From an uncultured Clostridia bacterium (GTDB lineage: Bacteria; Bacillota; Clostridia; Christensenellales; Borkfalkiaceae), in assembly GCA_947177825.1 (NCBI GenBank), contig CAMWWA010000066.1, positions 1 through 7,012 of the forward strand: a stretch of DNA of 7,012 nucleotides. Direction: 5' to 3'. This document shows positions 1-6,094 of this stretch, one piece after another. The position numbers were made by a program, and so were the translations under genes. Position 1 is the stretch's first letter; each line of letters starts with the position of its first letter. The notes beneath the pieces are model-generated. The model made no database searches, was not told where the DNA came from, and saw only the letters and a list, made by a program, of their open reading frames with translations.

Positions 1-22
1 ACATTAAATACAGGAGATTAAT

Positions 23-460
23 ATGAAAAGAAAAATTGTTACTTATTTGCTTGTTTTTGTTACAGCTATTTGTTGTGTTATTGGGCTTTCCGCTTGCGAT
101 AACACGACTGAAACTTTATGCGGTTCTTGGAAAACAACAAAATTTATTCACCAAATGGGCGATATGAAAATTGAGGGTGAACGCGTATTTGATTTGGATA
201 TTTTTGAAGATGGAACTTTAATTGCACATACCTATGATAGTAAGGCTAATGAAATGTACGCTTATACTGACGGACAAGGTACTTGGGAACAGGTGAATGA
301 TAATTATAGATTGTTAATTAGTTTTGATAACGGTCTTGAAATGGACGTAAAAGCAACAATAAGCAAGAAAAATCTTATTGTGGTCAATTCCTCGGAATCT
401 TACAACATAACGCAAACTTATGAAATGGTTAAATATGAAAAAACTAACACTGGTGATTAA
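23..460 (+). CDS. Small secreted lipoprotein with a lipocalin-like C-terminal part, function unknown
   Basis: The 145-residue product begins with a typical lipoprotein signal peptide: basic MKRK, a hydrophobic stretch over residues 5-21, and the lipobox L22-S23-A24-C25. Cys25 should be lipidated and the mature protein anchored on the outer face of the cytoplasmic membrane. The rest is polar and predicted beta-rich. A G-S-W at 34-36 just after the signal, and a later GTW followed by alternating polar and hydrophobic residues (86-101), recall the small lipocalin-like lipoproteins common in gut Bacillota and Bacteroidota. That resemblance is by eye only and no ligand can be inferred. The start is supported by AGGAG at 12-16, 6 nt before the ATG. 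The gene is about 35% GC over 61-420 (hand count), clearly lower than the glycogen genes to the right. No promoter is visible in the 22 bases upstream. The lipoprotein call is firm; the lipocalin-like fold is tentative. Confidence 0.8.
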   Translation: MKRKIVTYLLVFVTAICCVIGLSACDNTTETLCGSWKTTKFIHQMGDMKIEGERVFDLDIFEDGTLIAHTYDSKANEMYAYTDGQGTWEQVNDNYRLLISFDNGLEMDVKATISKKNLIVVNSSESYNITQTYEMVKYEKTNTGD

Positions 461-502
461 GGATTAAAAATATTAAATTATAATTTACTTATATGACGAT
501 AA

Positions 503-542
503 AAAAGGTCTAATCGATTCTGTTTAGACCTTTTACTTTTTT
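503..542. terminator. Bidirectional intrinsic terminator between convergent lipoprotein and PAP2 genes
   Basis: An 11-bp perfect stem (503-513 pairing with 524-534, core GGTCTAA/TTAGACC) encloses a 10-nt loop. On the plus strand it is followed by TTTT-AC-TTTTTT. On the minus strand the stem runs into six T residues (complement of the A run at 501-506). It can therefore end transcripts from the lipoprotein gene on one side and the PAP2 gene on the other. Confidence 0.85.
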
Positions 543-543
543 A

Positions 544-1161
544 TCATTCAGTATCCTCTTCATTTTTATCGGGCGGAGTTTCTTCGGACTTCTTTTTTGA
601 AAAGAGCTTTAAGATTTCAGGCCATACATACTTTTTGCCCGCCTTCATAAGAAAGTATCCGCCGACGCCGCACGCCGCGCCGATAAACATACCGCCGAGA
701 ACGTCGGTGGGATAATGCATGCACAAATATATTCTTGAAATCGCAACCAAAAGCGCGACCGCAATTGCAGGCAATCCCTTTACCTTATAATACATTGTAA
801 GCGCAACCGCCGCGGCGAACAGCGCCGCCGTATGTCCCGACGGGAATGACGAATCGGCAGGCTCCCTTACCCCGATTGATAAATGGAATTCCTGAAAGCC
901 CAAATCGGGATAGGTCTGCCACGGGCGCGCGCGGTTAACGCTGAGCTTTAATATTACGTTTACTATAAGCACGTCCAGAACGCAGGCGCACGCAACGGCA
1001 ACACCTGCCCAGCGCGTCTTTTTGAATATCAGAAGAACGATTGCGCAAATGATAGCGCCAGCACCGAACTCACCGATATAGGTGACGTATTTCATTATAT
1101 AGTTAAGCCAAGTCTGGTCGTGAAAAACTTGGTGAACCCACTTCAAAATTGCTATATCCAT
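544..1161 (-). CDS. PAP2-family membrane phosphatase
   Basis: The 205-residue integral membrane protein carries all three signature motifs of the type 2 phosphatidic acid phosphatase superfamily: K72-x6-R79-P80, P107-S108-G109-H110, and S142-R143-x5-H149-x3-D153. In this family His149 is the phosphoryl-accepting nucleophile, activated by Asp153, and His110 is the general acid. Hydrophobic segments lie at about 33-47, 51-73, 110-125, 130-148 and 154-173. A charged Lys/Glu-rich tail follows from about 187, probably cytoplasmic. Bacterial members dephosphorylate undecaprenyl pyrophosphate, phosphatidylglycerol phosphate or phosphatidic acid at the membrane surface. The sequence alone does not decide among them, so no symbol is given. 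The length is normal for a single-domain PAP2 enzyme and all catalytic residues are present. No Shine-Dalgarno sequence precedes the ATG. A consensus promoter lies directly against the start, implying a leaderless mRNA. The gene is divergent from the membrane protein gene at 1293. Confidence 0.93.
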   Translation of the reverse strand: MDIAILKWVHQVFHDQTWLNYIMKYVTYIGEFGAGAIICAIVLLIFKKTRWAGVAVACACVLDVLIVNVILKLSVNRARPWQTYPDLGFQEFHLSIGVREPADSSFPSGHTAALFAAAVALTMYYKVKGLPAIAVALLVAISRIYLCMHYPTDVLGGMFIGAACGVGGYFLMKAGKKYVWPEILKLFSKKKSEETPPDKNEEDTE

Positions 1162-1167
1162 AAATAA

Positions 1168-1196
1168 ATTTTACCAACTACACGACCATATGTCAA
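1168..1196 (-). promoter_or_regulatory. Leaderless sigma-A promoter for the PAP2 gene
   Basis: Read on the minus strand, the -35 is a perfect TTGACA (1191-1196), the spacer is 17 nt (1174-1190), and the -10 is TAAAAT (1168-1173) preceded by TGG, an extended -10 element. The -10 ends 6 nt before the ATG (1159-1161). Transcription should therefore begin at or within a base of the A of the start codon, which leaves no room for a ribosome binding site. Two copies of GCTTGA spaced 10 bp apart sit at the -35 end. Confidence 0.85.
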
Positions 1197-1257
1197 GCGC
1201 GTTCAAGCAGCGGTTGAGTTTGCACACGGCATATAGCATAAAATTATTTTTGTAAAC

Positions 1258-1286
1258 TTGAAATCGGTTTCGGATTTTGTTATAAT
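1258..1286 (+). promoter_or_regulatory. Leaderless sigma-A promoter for the polytopic membrane protein gene
   Basis: The -35 is TTGAAA (1258-1263), the spacer is 17 nt, and the -10 is a perfect TATAAT (1281-1286) preceded by TGT, an extended -10. Six bases separate the -10 from the ATG at 1293. The predicted transcription start falls on the A of the ATG, and there is no Shine-Dalgarno sequence. The geometry matches the opposite promoter in the same spacer exactly. Confidence 0.85.
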
Positions 1287-1292
1287 ACAAAT

Positions 1293-2012
1293 ATGAACAC
1301 TGCAATAATCAACAAAAAAAGTTTAATATCGCTGGCAGGATTTGCAATAACGCTGCTTTTATGTTTTGCAACGATGCACATAATGCAGTTTTTTAACCTT
1401 ACTTACTGGATAGGCGTAACCGCCGGCGCAGCAATATTTATATTTATGCTGGTAATGTTTATTATACTGCGCAAAAACATAACCTTATCGCTTTCAATTC
1501 CCACTATCATTATAAACGCCGCGGCAAGCGGCATTACTTTAAGCAGTATGTACGAATATCTGGGCGCCTACCCTGCCGTTTGGCAGAGCTGTGCAGTATT
1601 TGTTGCATTGGTAGCCATGTTCGGGCTGTACTGCCTGCTTACGAATCTGACCTTCTTCCAAAATCATTACATAATCTGCGAAATTGCACTTGTCGTTTTG
1701 GTTGCAGCCTCAATTATTTTAGGTATGATATTTTCGGACCTGACGGCTTTCAGACTTGCCGCAATCAGCCTTATACCGTTTATTGCGACGTTGATTTCTT
1801 TGACTTTGCGTTCGTACGACGTAAAAGAACATATTAAAAATATTGCCTGCTGTTCTTTTGCCGTTTTGGCTTTGGTTATTTTTGTCGTGTTGGCGGTAAT
1901 CACCCAGGGTGACGGTCTGGACGGATTTGCCGACCTTGGGGTTGCGGGCGCTAACGGCAAGAAAAAGAAGGAATTGCTAAACGTTTACGACTATTTACCT
2001 AAGAATAAATAG
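1293..2012 (+). CDS. Polytopic membrane protein of unknown function (about 7 predicted transmembrane helices)
   Basis: I do not recognise the family of this 239-residue protein. Hydrophobic segments by eye lie at about 10-33, 38-59, 65-84, 97-117, 126-147, 151-172 and 182-204, giving six or seven membrane spans with very short loops. Few charged residues occur before the tail: basic residues at K8-K9 and R60-K61, and a charged R173-K182 loop. The C-terminal 35 residues leave the membrane with a Gly/Asp/Ala-rich linker (205-221), then four consecutive lysines (223-226) and a short polar end. There is no signal peptidase site, transporter signature, or catalytic motif that I can identify. The reading frame is supported by the hydrophobic pattern, a near-consensus promoter abutting the ATG, and a strong terminator 18 nt after the stop. 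The next in-frame ATG (residue 28) would remove most of the first helix and also lacks a Shine-Dalgarno sequence, so the first ATG is preferred. The gene is monocistronic. Confidence 0.8.
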   Translation: MNTAIINKKSLISLAGFAITLLLCFATMHIMQFFNLTYWIGVTAGAAIFIFMLVMFIILRKNITLSLSIPTIIINAAASGITLSSMYEYLGAYPAVWQSCAVFVALVAMFGLYCLLTNLTFFQNHYIICEIALVVLVAASIILGMIFSDLTAFRLAAISLIPFIATLISLTLRSYDVKEHIKNIACCSFAVLALVIFVVLAVITQGDGLDGFADLGVAGANGKKKKELLNVYDYLPKNK

Positions 2013-2029
2013 AGCTTTAAAGTGCATTT

Positions 2030-2069
2030 AAAATGCGGAGCCGATTAGCGGCTCCGCATTTTTGTTTTA
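2030..2069 (+). terminator. Strong intrinsic terminator after the membrane protein gene
   Basis: A 14-bp perfect stem (2030-2043 with 2049-2062, core GCGGAGCCG/CGGCTCCGC) has a 5-nt ATTAG loop, followed by TTGTTTT on the plus strand. It lies between the convergent membrane protein gene and glgP, whose stop is at 2078-2080. On the minus strand the trailing tract is TTTTAAATG, which is less T-rich, so it could also end the glycogen operon transcript, but less efficiently. Confidence 0.88.
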
Positions 2070-2077
2070 ATTCAAAC

Positions 2078-4519
2078 TTATTTTTCGGTTTTGTTTACGG
2101 GTTTGAGGTTCCAGATATTTTCCGCATAATCCTTTATGCTTCTGTCAGCCGCAAAGAATCCCGCAGCCGCTATGTTGTTAAGCGACATTTTATTCCACTT
2201 CATCTTATCCTTTACGTACAGCTTTGAAATCTGATGCTGCGTTCTGCTGTACGAAACGAAGTCCGCCATACACATATAAGGGTCTGCAACTGGAGAATCG
2301 GTGAGCAGATAATTTGCCATATCGGCAAACGACTGACCGTTGAAACCGATTATCAATGCTTCGATAATTCTCCTGAGTCTGGGCGAGTCGTGATAGTATT
2401 TGCTTGAACTGTAACCGGCGCGCCAGATGTCGTCCACCTCGTTGGATTTAAGACCGAAAATAAAGATATTTTCGTCGCCGACAGCCTGAGCTATTTCAAC
2501 GTTTGCACCGTCGAGCGTACCTATGGTCAAAGCACCGTTAATCATAAACTTCATATTGCCGGTACCGCTCGCCTCTTTACCCGCAAGCGAAATCTGCTCC
2601 GACACTTCGGAAGCCGGCATAAGCTTTTCGGACATGGTAACGTTGTAATCTTCCATATAAACGACGTTGAGTTTTTCGTTTATCTTGGGATTCTTTTTGA
2701 TGTCCGCGGAAAGGAAGTTGATAAGCTTTATAATCTGCTTTGCCATGGAATAACCGGGAGCTGCCTTTGCGCCGAAAATGAACGTCTTGGGCTGCATTTC
2801 CATATCGGGGTTATCCTGCAAATCGAGATACAGGTCGATTATATTGAGCACGTTGAGAAGCTGGCGCTTATACTCGTGCAACCTCTTTGCCTGCGTATCG
2901 AAAATGGAATCGGGATTTATAACGAAGCCCTGCTTCTTTAAAGCGTAGTCAACGAACTGCTTTTTCTTGATTGCCTTAATTTCTTCAAGGCGCTTCAAAA
3001 CGGTTTTATCGTCCTCGAACTTCTTAAATTCGGCAAGCTGCGAACTGTCGTGTACGAAGCCGTCGCCTATGCAGTCGCACAAAAGCTGAGTGAGCTCGGG
3101 GTTGGACTGGCACAGCCACCTTCTGTATGCTATTCCGTTGGTTACGTTGCCGAATTTTTCGGGCGTGAAATCGTAGAAATCTTTGAATACGGATTTCTTT
3201 ATAATTTCGCTGTGCAGCGCCGCAACGCCGTTTACGCTGTGACCGCCGTAAACCGAAAGGTTCGCCATCTTTATGCGGCTGTGCTCGATAATCGACATAC
3301 GCGAAATTTTCGCCCACTCGCCGGGGAATTTATCCCAAAGCTCTTCGCACAGCCTGCGGTTGATTTCCTGGATAATCGAATGTATTCTGGGCACGATTCT
3401 GGCAACCAGGTCTTCCGACCAGGTTTCAAGCGCCTCCGCAAGTACGGTGTGGTTGGTATACGCGCAGGTTGCGGTTGTAATTGCCCACGCGTCGTCCCAG
3501 TCATAATAATACTCGTCGATAAGTATTCTCATGAGCTCGGGAATTGCCATCGCGGGGTGCGTATCGTTTAAGTGAATTGCCGCAAGCTTGGGCAAATCCT
3601 TCAAATTGCCGTATCTGTGACGGTGGTCGTCGACTATGTTCTGAATTGACGCCGAGCACAGGAAATACTGCTGTTTAAGTCTTAAAGACTTACCGTTCAA
3701 ATGGTTATCCGCGGGATAGAGCACCTTTGTAAGTACTTCGGCGTCGTTATCCTCGGTCATAGCCTGATAATAATCACCCTGCGAGAAAAGCTTCATGTTG
3801 AAGTCCTGCAAGGGCTTTGCCTTCCAAAGTCTTAAAACGGAAACCGCTTCGCTGTCCTTACCGGAAACCATCATATCGTAGGCAACCGCTTCGATATCCT
3901 GGGTGTCCTTGTATTGAAGCTGCATACCGTTTTCCGTCCACTGCTCCTCAACTTTGCCGTTGAAACGCACGATGAACGATTTATCCGTTCTTTGGGTAAG
4001 CCATACTTCGCCGCCCGGAAGCCATACGTCGGGAAGCTCCATCTGCCATCCGTCGACTATCTTCTGTTTGAAAAGTCCGTATTCGTAGCGGAGCGAATAG
4101 CCCATTGCGGGATAATTGCCCGAAGCGAGCGCGTCCATAAAGCACGCCGCAAGTCTGCCCAAACCGCCATTACCTAAGCCTGCGTCGGGTTCAAGTTCAT
4201 ACAATTCTTCAAGCGAGCTTCCGTAGGAAGCAACCGCTTTGGCAAACGCGTCGGTAGCGCTCAAATTATATAAACTGTTTTTGAGGGAGCGTCCCAGAAG
4301 GAACTCCATGCACAAATAATAAACCCTTTTTGCACGCTTTGCTTTGCACTTTTTTTGGAAATGTTGTCTCTTTTCGAGTAAGATATCTCTTACGCACATG
4401 ACAACAGCCCTATAAAGTTGTTCTTTGGAAGCCTCGGTAGGCGCAACGCCGTAGTATCTTGAAAGTTTACCCTTTACAAGCTCCTTGACTTCCTTTTCGG
4501 TAATAGCCGTAATGCTCAT
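2078..4519 (-). CDS. glgP: Glycogen/maltodextrin phosphorylase (GT35)
   Basis: This 813-residue enzyme phosphorolyses terminal alpha-1,4-linked glucose from glycogen or maltodextrin, giving glucose-1-phosphate. The length matches bacterial GT35 phosphorylases (about 800 residues). The pyridoxal-phosphate signature EASGTGNMKF (649-658) contains the Schiff-base lysine K657. Other conserved blocks are GLGNGGLGRLAACFMDA (114-130), HLNDTHPAMAIPELMR (316-331), VYGGHSVNGVAALHSEI (423-439), NGIAYRRW (461-468), RLHEYKRQLLN (546-556), and FGAKAAPGY (582-590). No key residue appears to be missing. The start at 4519 is supported by AGGAG (4526-4530), 6 nt upstream. The gene lies 23 nt after the glgA stop, so it is the last gene of a glgD-glgA-glgP transcript. 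That context favours glycogen over imported maltodextrin as its substrate, but sequence alone cannot separate GlgP from MalP. No allosteric N-terminal region of the animal type is evident. Confidence 0.97.
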   Translation of the reverse strand: MSITAITEKEVKELVKGKLSRYYGVAPTEASKEQLYRAVVMCVRDILLEKRQHFQKKCKAKRAKRVYYLCMEFLLGRSLKNSLYNLSATDAFAKAVASYGSSLEELYELEPDAGLGNGGLGRLAACFMDALASGNYPAMGYSLRYEYGLFKQKIVDGWQMELPDVWLPGGEVWLTQRTDKSFIVRFNGKVEEQWTENGMQLQYKDTQDIEAVAYDMMVSGKDSEAVSVLRLWKAKPLQDFNMKLFSQGDYYQAMTEDNDAEVLTKVLYPADNHLNGKSLRLKQQYFLCSASIQNIVDDHRHRYGNLKDLPKLAAIHLNDTHPAMAIPELMRILIDEYYYDWDDAWAITTATCAYTNHTVLAEALETWSEDLVARIVPRIHSIIQEINRRLCEELWDKFPGEWAKISRMSIIEHSRIKMANLSVYGGHSVNGVAALHSEIIKKSVFKDFYDFTPEKFGNVTNGIAYRRWLCQSNPELTQLLCDCIGDGFVHDSSQLAEFKKFEDDKTVLKRLEEIKAIKKKQFVDYALKKQGFVINPDSIFDTQAKRLHEYKRQLLNVLNIIDLYLDLQDNPDMEMQPKTFIFGAKAAPGYSMAKQIIKLINFLSADIKKNPKINEKLNVVYMEDYNVTMSEKLMPASEVSEQISLAGKEASGTGNMKFMINGALTIGTLDGANVEIAQAVGDENIFIFGLKSNEVDDIWRAGYSSSKYYHDSPRLRRIIEALIIGFNGQSFADMANYLLTDSPVADPYMCMADFVSYSRTQHQISKLYVKDKMKWNKMSLNNIAAAGFFAADRSIKDYAENIWNLKPVNKTEK

Positions 4520-4542
4520 TATATTCTCCTGATAATGTAAAA

Positions 4543-6066
4543 TTATTTAAGCATTTCCAAGTACAGAGCCTCGTATTCCTTAGCCGACTTATTCCAGCTG
4601 AAATCGGACGTAGCTGCTCTGTATCTGAGTTTTGCCCATTCTTTTTTGTTTTTATAATCTTCTACCGCTTTTCTTATAACGTACAGCATATCGTGCGCGT
4701 TGTAATTTGCAAACGTATAGCCGTTTTCAAGCGGTTTGATGCTGTCGTAAAGACCGCCCGTCTCCCTTACGATGGGAACGGTTGCGTATCTGCACGCAAT
4801 CATCTGCGAAAGTCCGCAGGGTTCGGACTTGGAAGGCATTAAGAATATATCCGAGCCCGAGTAAATTTTTCTGGAAAGGTCGCCGTTGAATACGATATTC
4901 GCACTGACCTTATCGGGATATCTTCTTGCCAAATCGCGGAAATACGATTCGTACTGGTAATCGCCCGTGCCGAGAATGACAAGCTGAACGTCATCCTGCA
5001 AAACTTCCTCTATTACGTTGGTTACAAGGTCCAGTCCCTTATGCGAAACGAGACGCGAAATCATAGATATAACGGGCGTATCGGGCTTTTCGGGAAGATT
5101 GAGCATCTTCTGAAGCTCCTTCTTGCACACAGCCTTGCCCGACATGTCGTCGGCTGTGAAATTCGCAAACAGGTGGCTGTCAAGCTCGCAATTATAACCC
5201 TTATCGTCGATACCGTTTAAAATTCCGCGCAGCTTGAACTGGTTGTTCCTTATAATGGGGTCAAGACCGTGCGCGTAGTAAGCGTCCTTAATCTCGTCGG
5301 CATACTTGGGGCTGACGGTTGAAAAACGCTCGCTGACCTCGATTGCGCCCTTCATAAGGTTAATGGAATTGTTGTACTCGACCAAGTACTGGTATTTTCC
5401 GTAAATGTCGAACAGCGACGACAGGATATCCAGCGAATACTGCCCCTGATATTCTATGTTGTGAATTGTGAAAAGGGAACGGATAAACTGGTATTCCTGC
5501 CTGAAGCAGTAGTTCGTTTTAAGGTAAATTGCGGCAAGCGCAGCCTGCCAGTCGTGGCAGTGCATAACCTCGGGATAGAAATTGAGGAAAGGCATTATTT
5601 CAAGTACCGCTCTCGAGAAGAACGCAAACCTTTCACCGTCGTCGAAATATCCGTAGCAACCGGGGCGCTTGAAGTAAAATTCGTTATCGATAAAGTAGAA
5701 AATTACCCCTTCCTTTTCGTAAGAAAAGACGCCGCAGTACTGGTTACGCCATGCAAGATGAACGTACAGATTGCCGAGATACGTAAATTTGTCCCTGAAC
5801 TCCTTTTTGATATCCGAGTAGAGAGGAATTACGACTCTTACGTCGAACTTGCCCGTCTTGGCAAGCGCGGTTGAAAGCGAGCCTATAACCTCGGCAAGGC
5901 CACCCGTCTGTATGAAAGGCGTTGCCTCCGAAGCGACGAAAAGAATTTTCTTTTTATCTTCCGGCTTTACAGCCGCAGTTTTCGTCACTTTCTTTTCGGT
6001 TGCGGGTACGGTCGTTTTCTCCGCAGTGGTTTTCGTTGTTGTCTTTTTGATAGTTGAAGCAGCCAT
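4543..6066 (-). CDS. glgA: Glycogen synthase (ADP-glucose, GT5) with a Lys/Thr/Ala-rich N-terminal extension
   Basis: GlgA transfers glucose from ADP-glucose to the non-reducing end of an alpha-1,4-glucan in the cytoplasm. The 507-residue product has the usual two Rossmann halves of a GT-B enzyme. In the N-terminal half are ILFVASEATPF (41-51), the QTGGL loop (53-57), CHDWQAALA (170-178), TIHNIEYQG (200-208), and NGID (284-287). The C-terminal half has ISRLVSHKGLDLV (336-348), LGTGDYQYE (365-373), SEPCGLSQ (414-421) with the conserved catalytic-domain Glu415, and RETGGLYDS (434-442). Two features are odd. Residues 1-40 precede the normal GlgA start and are 28/40 Lys, Thr or Ala. The Lys of the usual KTGGL motif, which contacts ADP-glucose in E. 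coli GlgA, is Gln53. The ATG is preceded by AGGGGG 7 nt upstream, and no other Met occurs before residue 158, so the extension appears genuine. It sits 28 nt after glgD and 23 nt before glgP. Confidence 0.96.
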   Translation of the reverse strand: MAASTIKKTTTKTTAEKTTVPATEKKVTKTAAVKPEDKKKILFVASEATPFIQTGGLAEVIGSLSTALAKTGKFDVRVVIPLYSDIKKEFRDKFTYLGNLYVHLAWRNQYCGVFSYEKEGVIFYFIDNEFYFKRPGCYGYFDDGERFAFFSRAVLEIMPFLNFYPEVMHCHDWQAALAAIYLKTNYCFRQEYQFIRSLFTIHNIEYQGQYSLDILSSLFDIYGKYQYLVEYNNSINLMKGAIEVSERFSTVSPKYADEIKDAYYAHGLDPIIRNNQFKLRGILNGIDDKGYNCELDSHLFANFTADDMSGKAVCKKELQKMLNLPEKPDTPVISMISRLVSHKGLDLVTNVIEEVLQDDVQLVILGTGDYQYESYFRDLARRYPDKVSANIVFNGDLSRKIYSGSDIFLMPSKSEPCGLSQMIACRYATVPIVRETGGLYDSIKPLENGYTFANYNAHDMLYVIRKAVEDYKNKKEWAKLRYRAATSDFSWNKSAKEYEALYLEMLK

Positions 6067-6073
6067 TATTTAT

Positions 6074-6079
6074 CCCCCT
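6074..6079 (-). promoter_or_regulatory. Ribosome binding site fixing the extended GlgA start
   Basis: AGGGGG on the minus strand lies 7 nt before the ATG at 6064-6066. It is the only purine-rich Shine-Dalgarno match near any plausible start. The nearest alternative, a GTG at codon 27, is preceded by ACCGAAAAGAAA with no such motif. This supports translation of the unusual 40-residue N-terminal extension. Confidence 0.7.
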
Positions 6080-6094
6080 GTTCTGCCTTTAAAT

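Noticed and set aside
1374..1376. Downstream ATG (codon 28) as the true start of the membrane protein, which would give a normal leader
   Set aside because: It would delete most of the first hydrophobic segment and has no Shine-Dalgarno sequence upstream either, so the leaderless first ATG is the simpler reading.
2024..2036. Small inverted repeat GCATTT-A-AAATGC that shares its right arm with the left arm of the 2030-2062 terminator
   Set aside because: It could look like an antiterminator, but a 1-nt loop is sterically impossible without opening pairs, the stem is AT-rich, and it follows the stop codon where attenuation makes no sense.
3115..3138. GlgP motif NGIAYRRW instead of NGITPRRW
   Set aside because: This position varies among phosphorylases and NGIAxRRW-like forms fit Clostridia-type sequences. 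All catalytic and cofactor residues are intact, so it is not evidence of altered function.
3050..3571. Plus-strand open frame of 173 codons inside glgP
   Set aside because: It lies wholly antisense to a well-conserved part of the phosphorylase (including the VYGGHSVNGVAALHSEI block). There is no start signal and no recognisable protein pattern.
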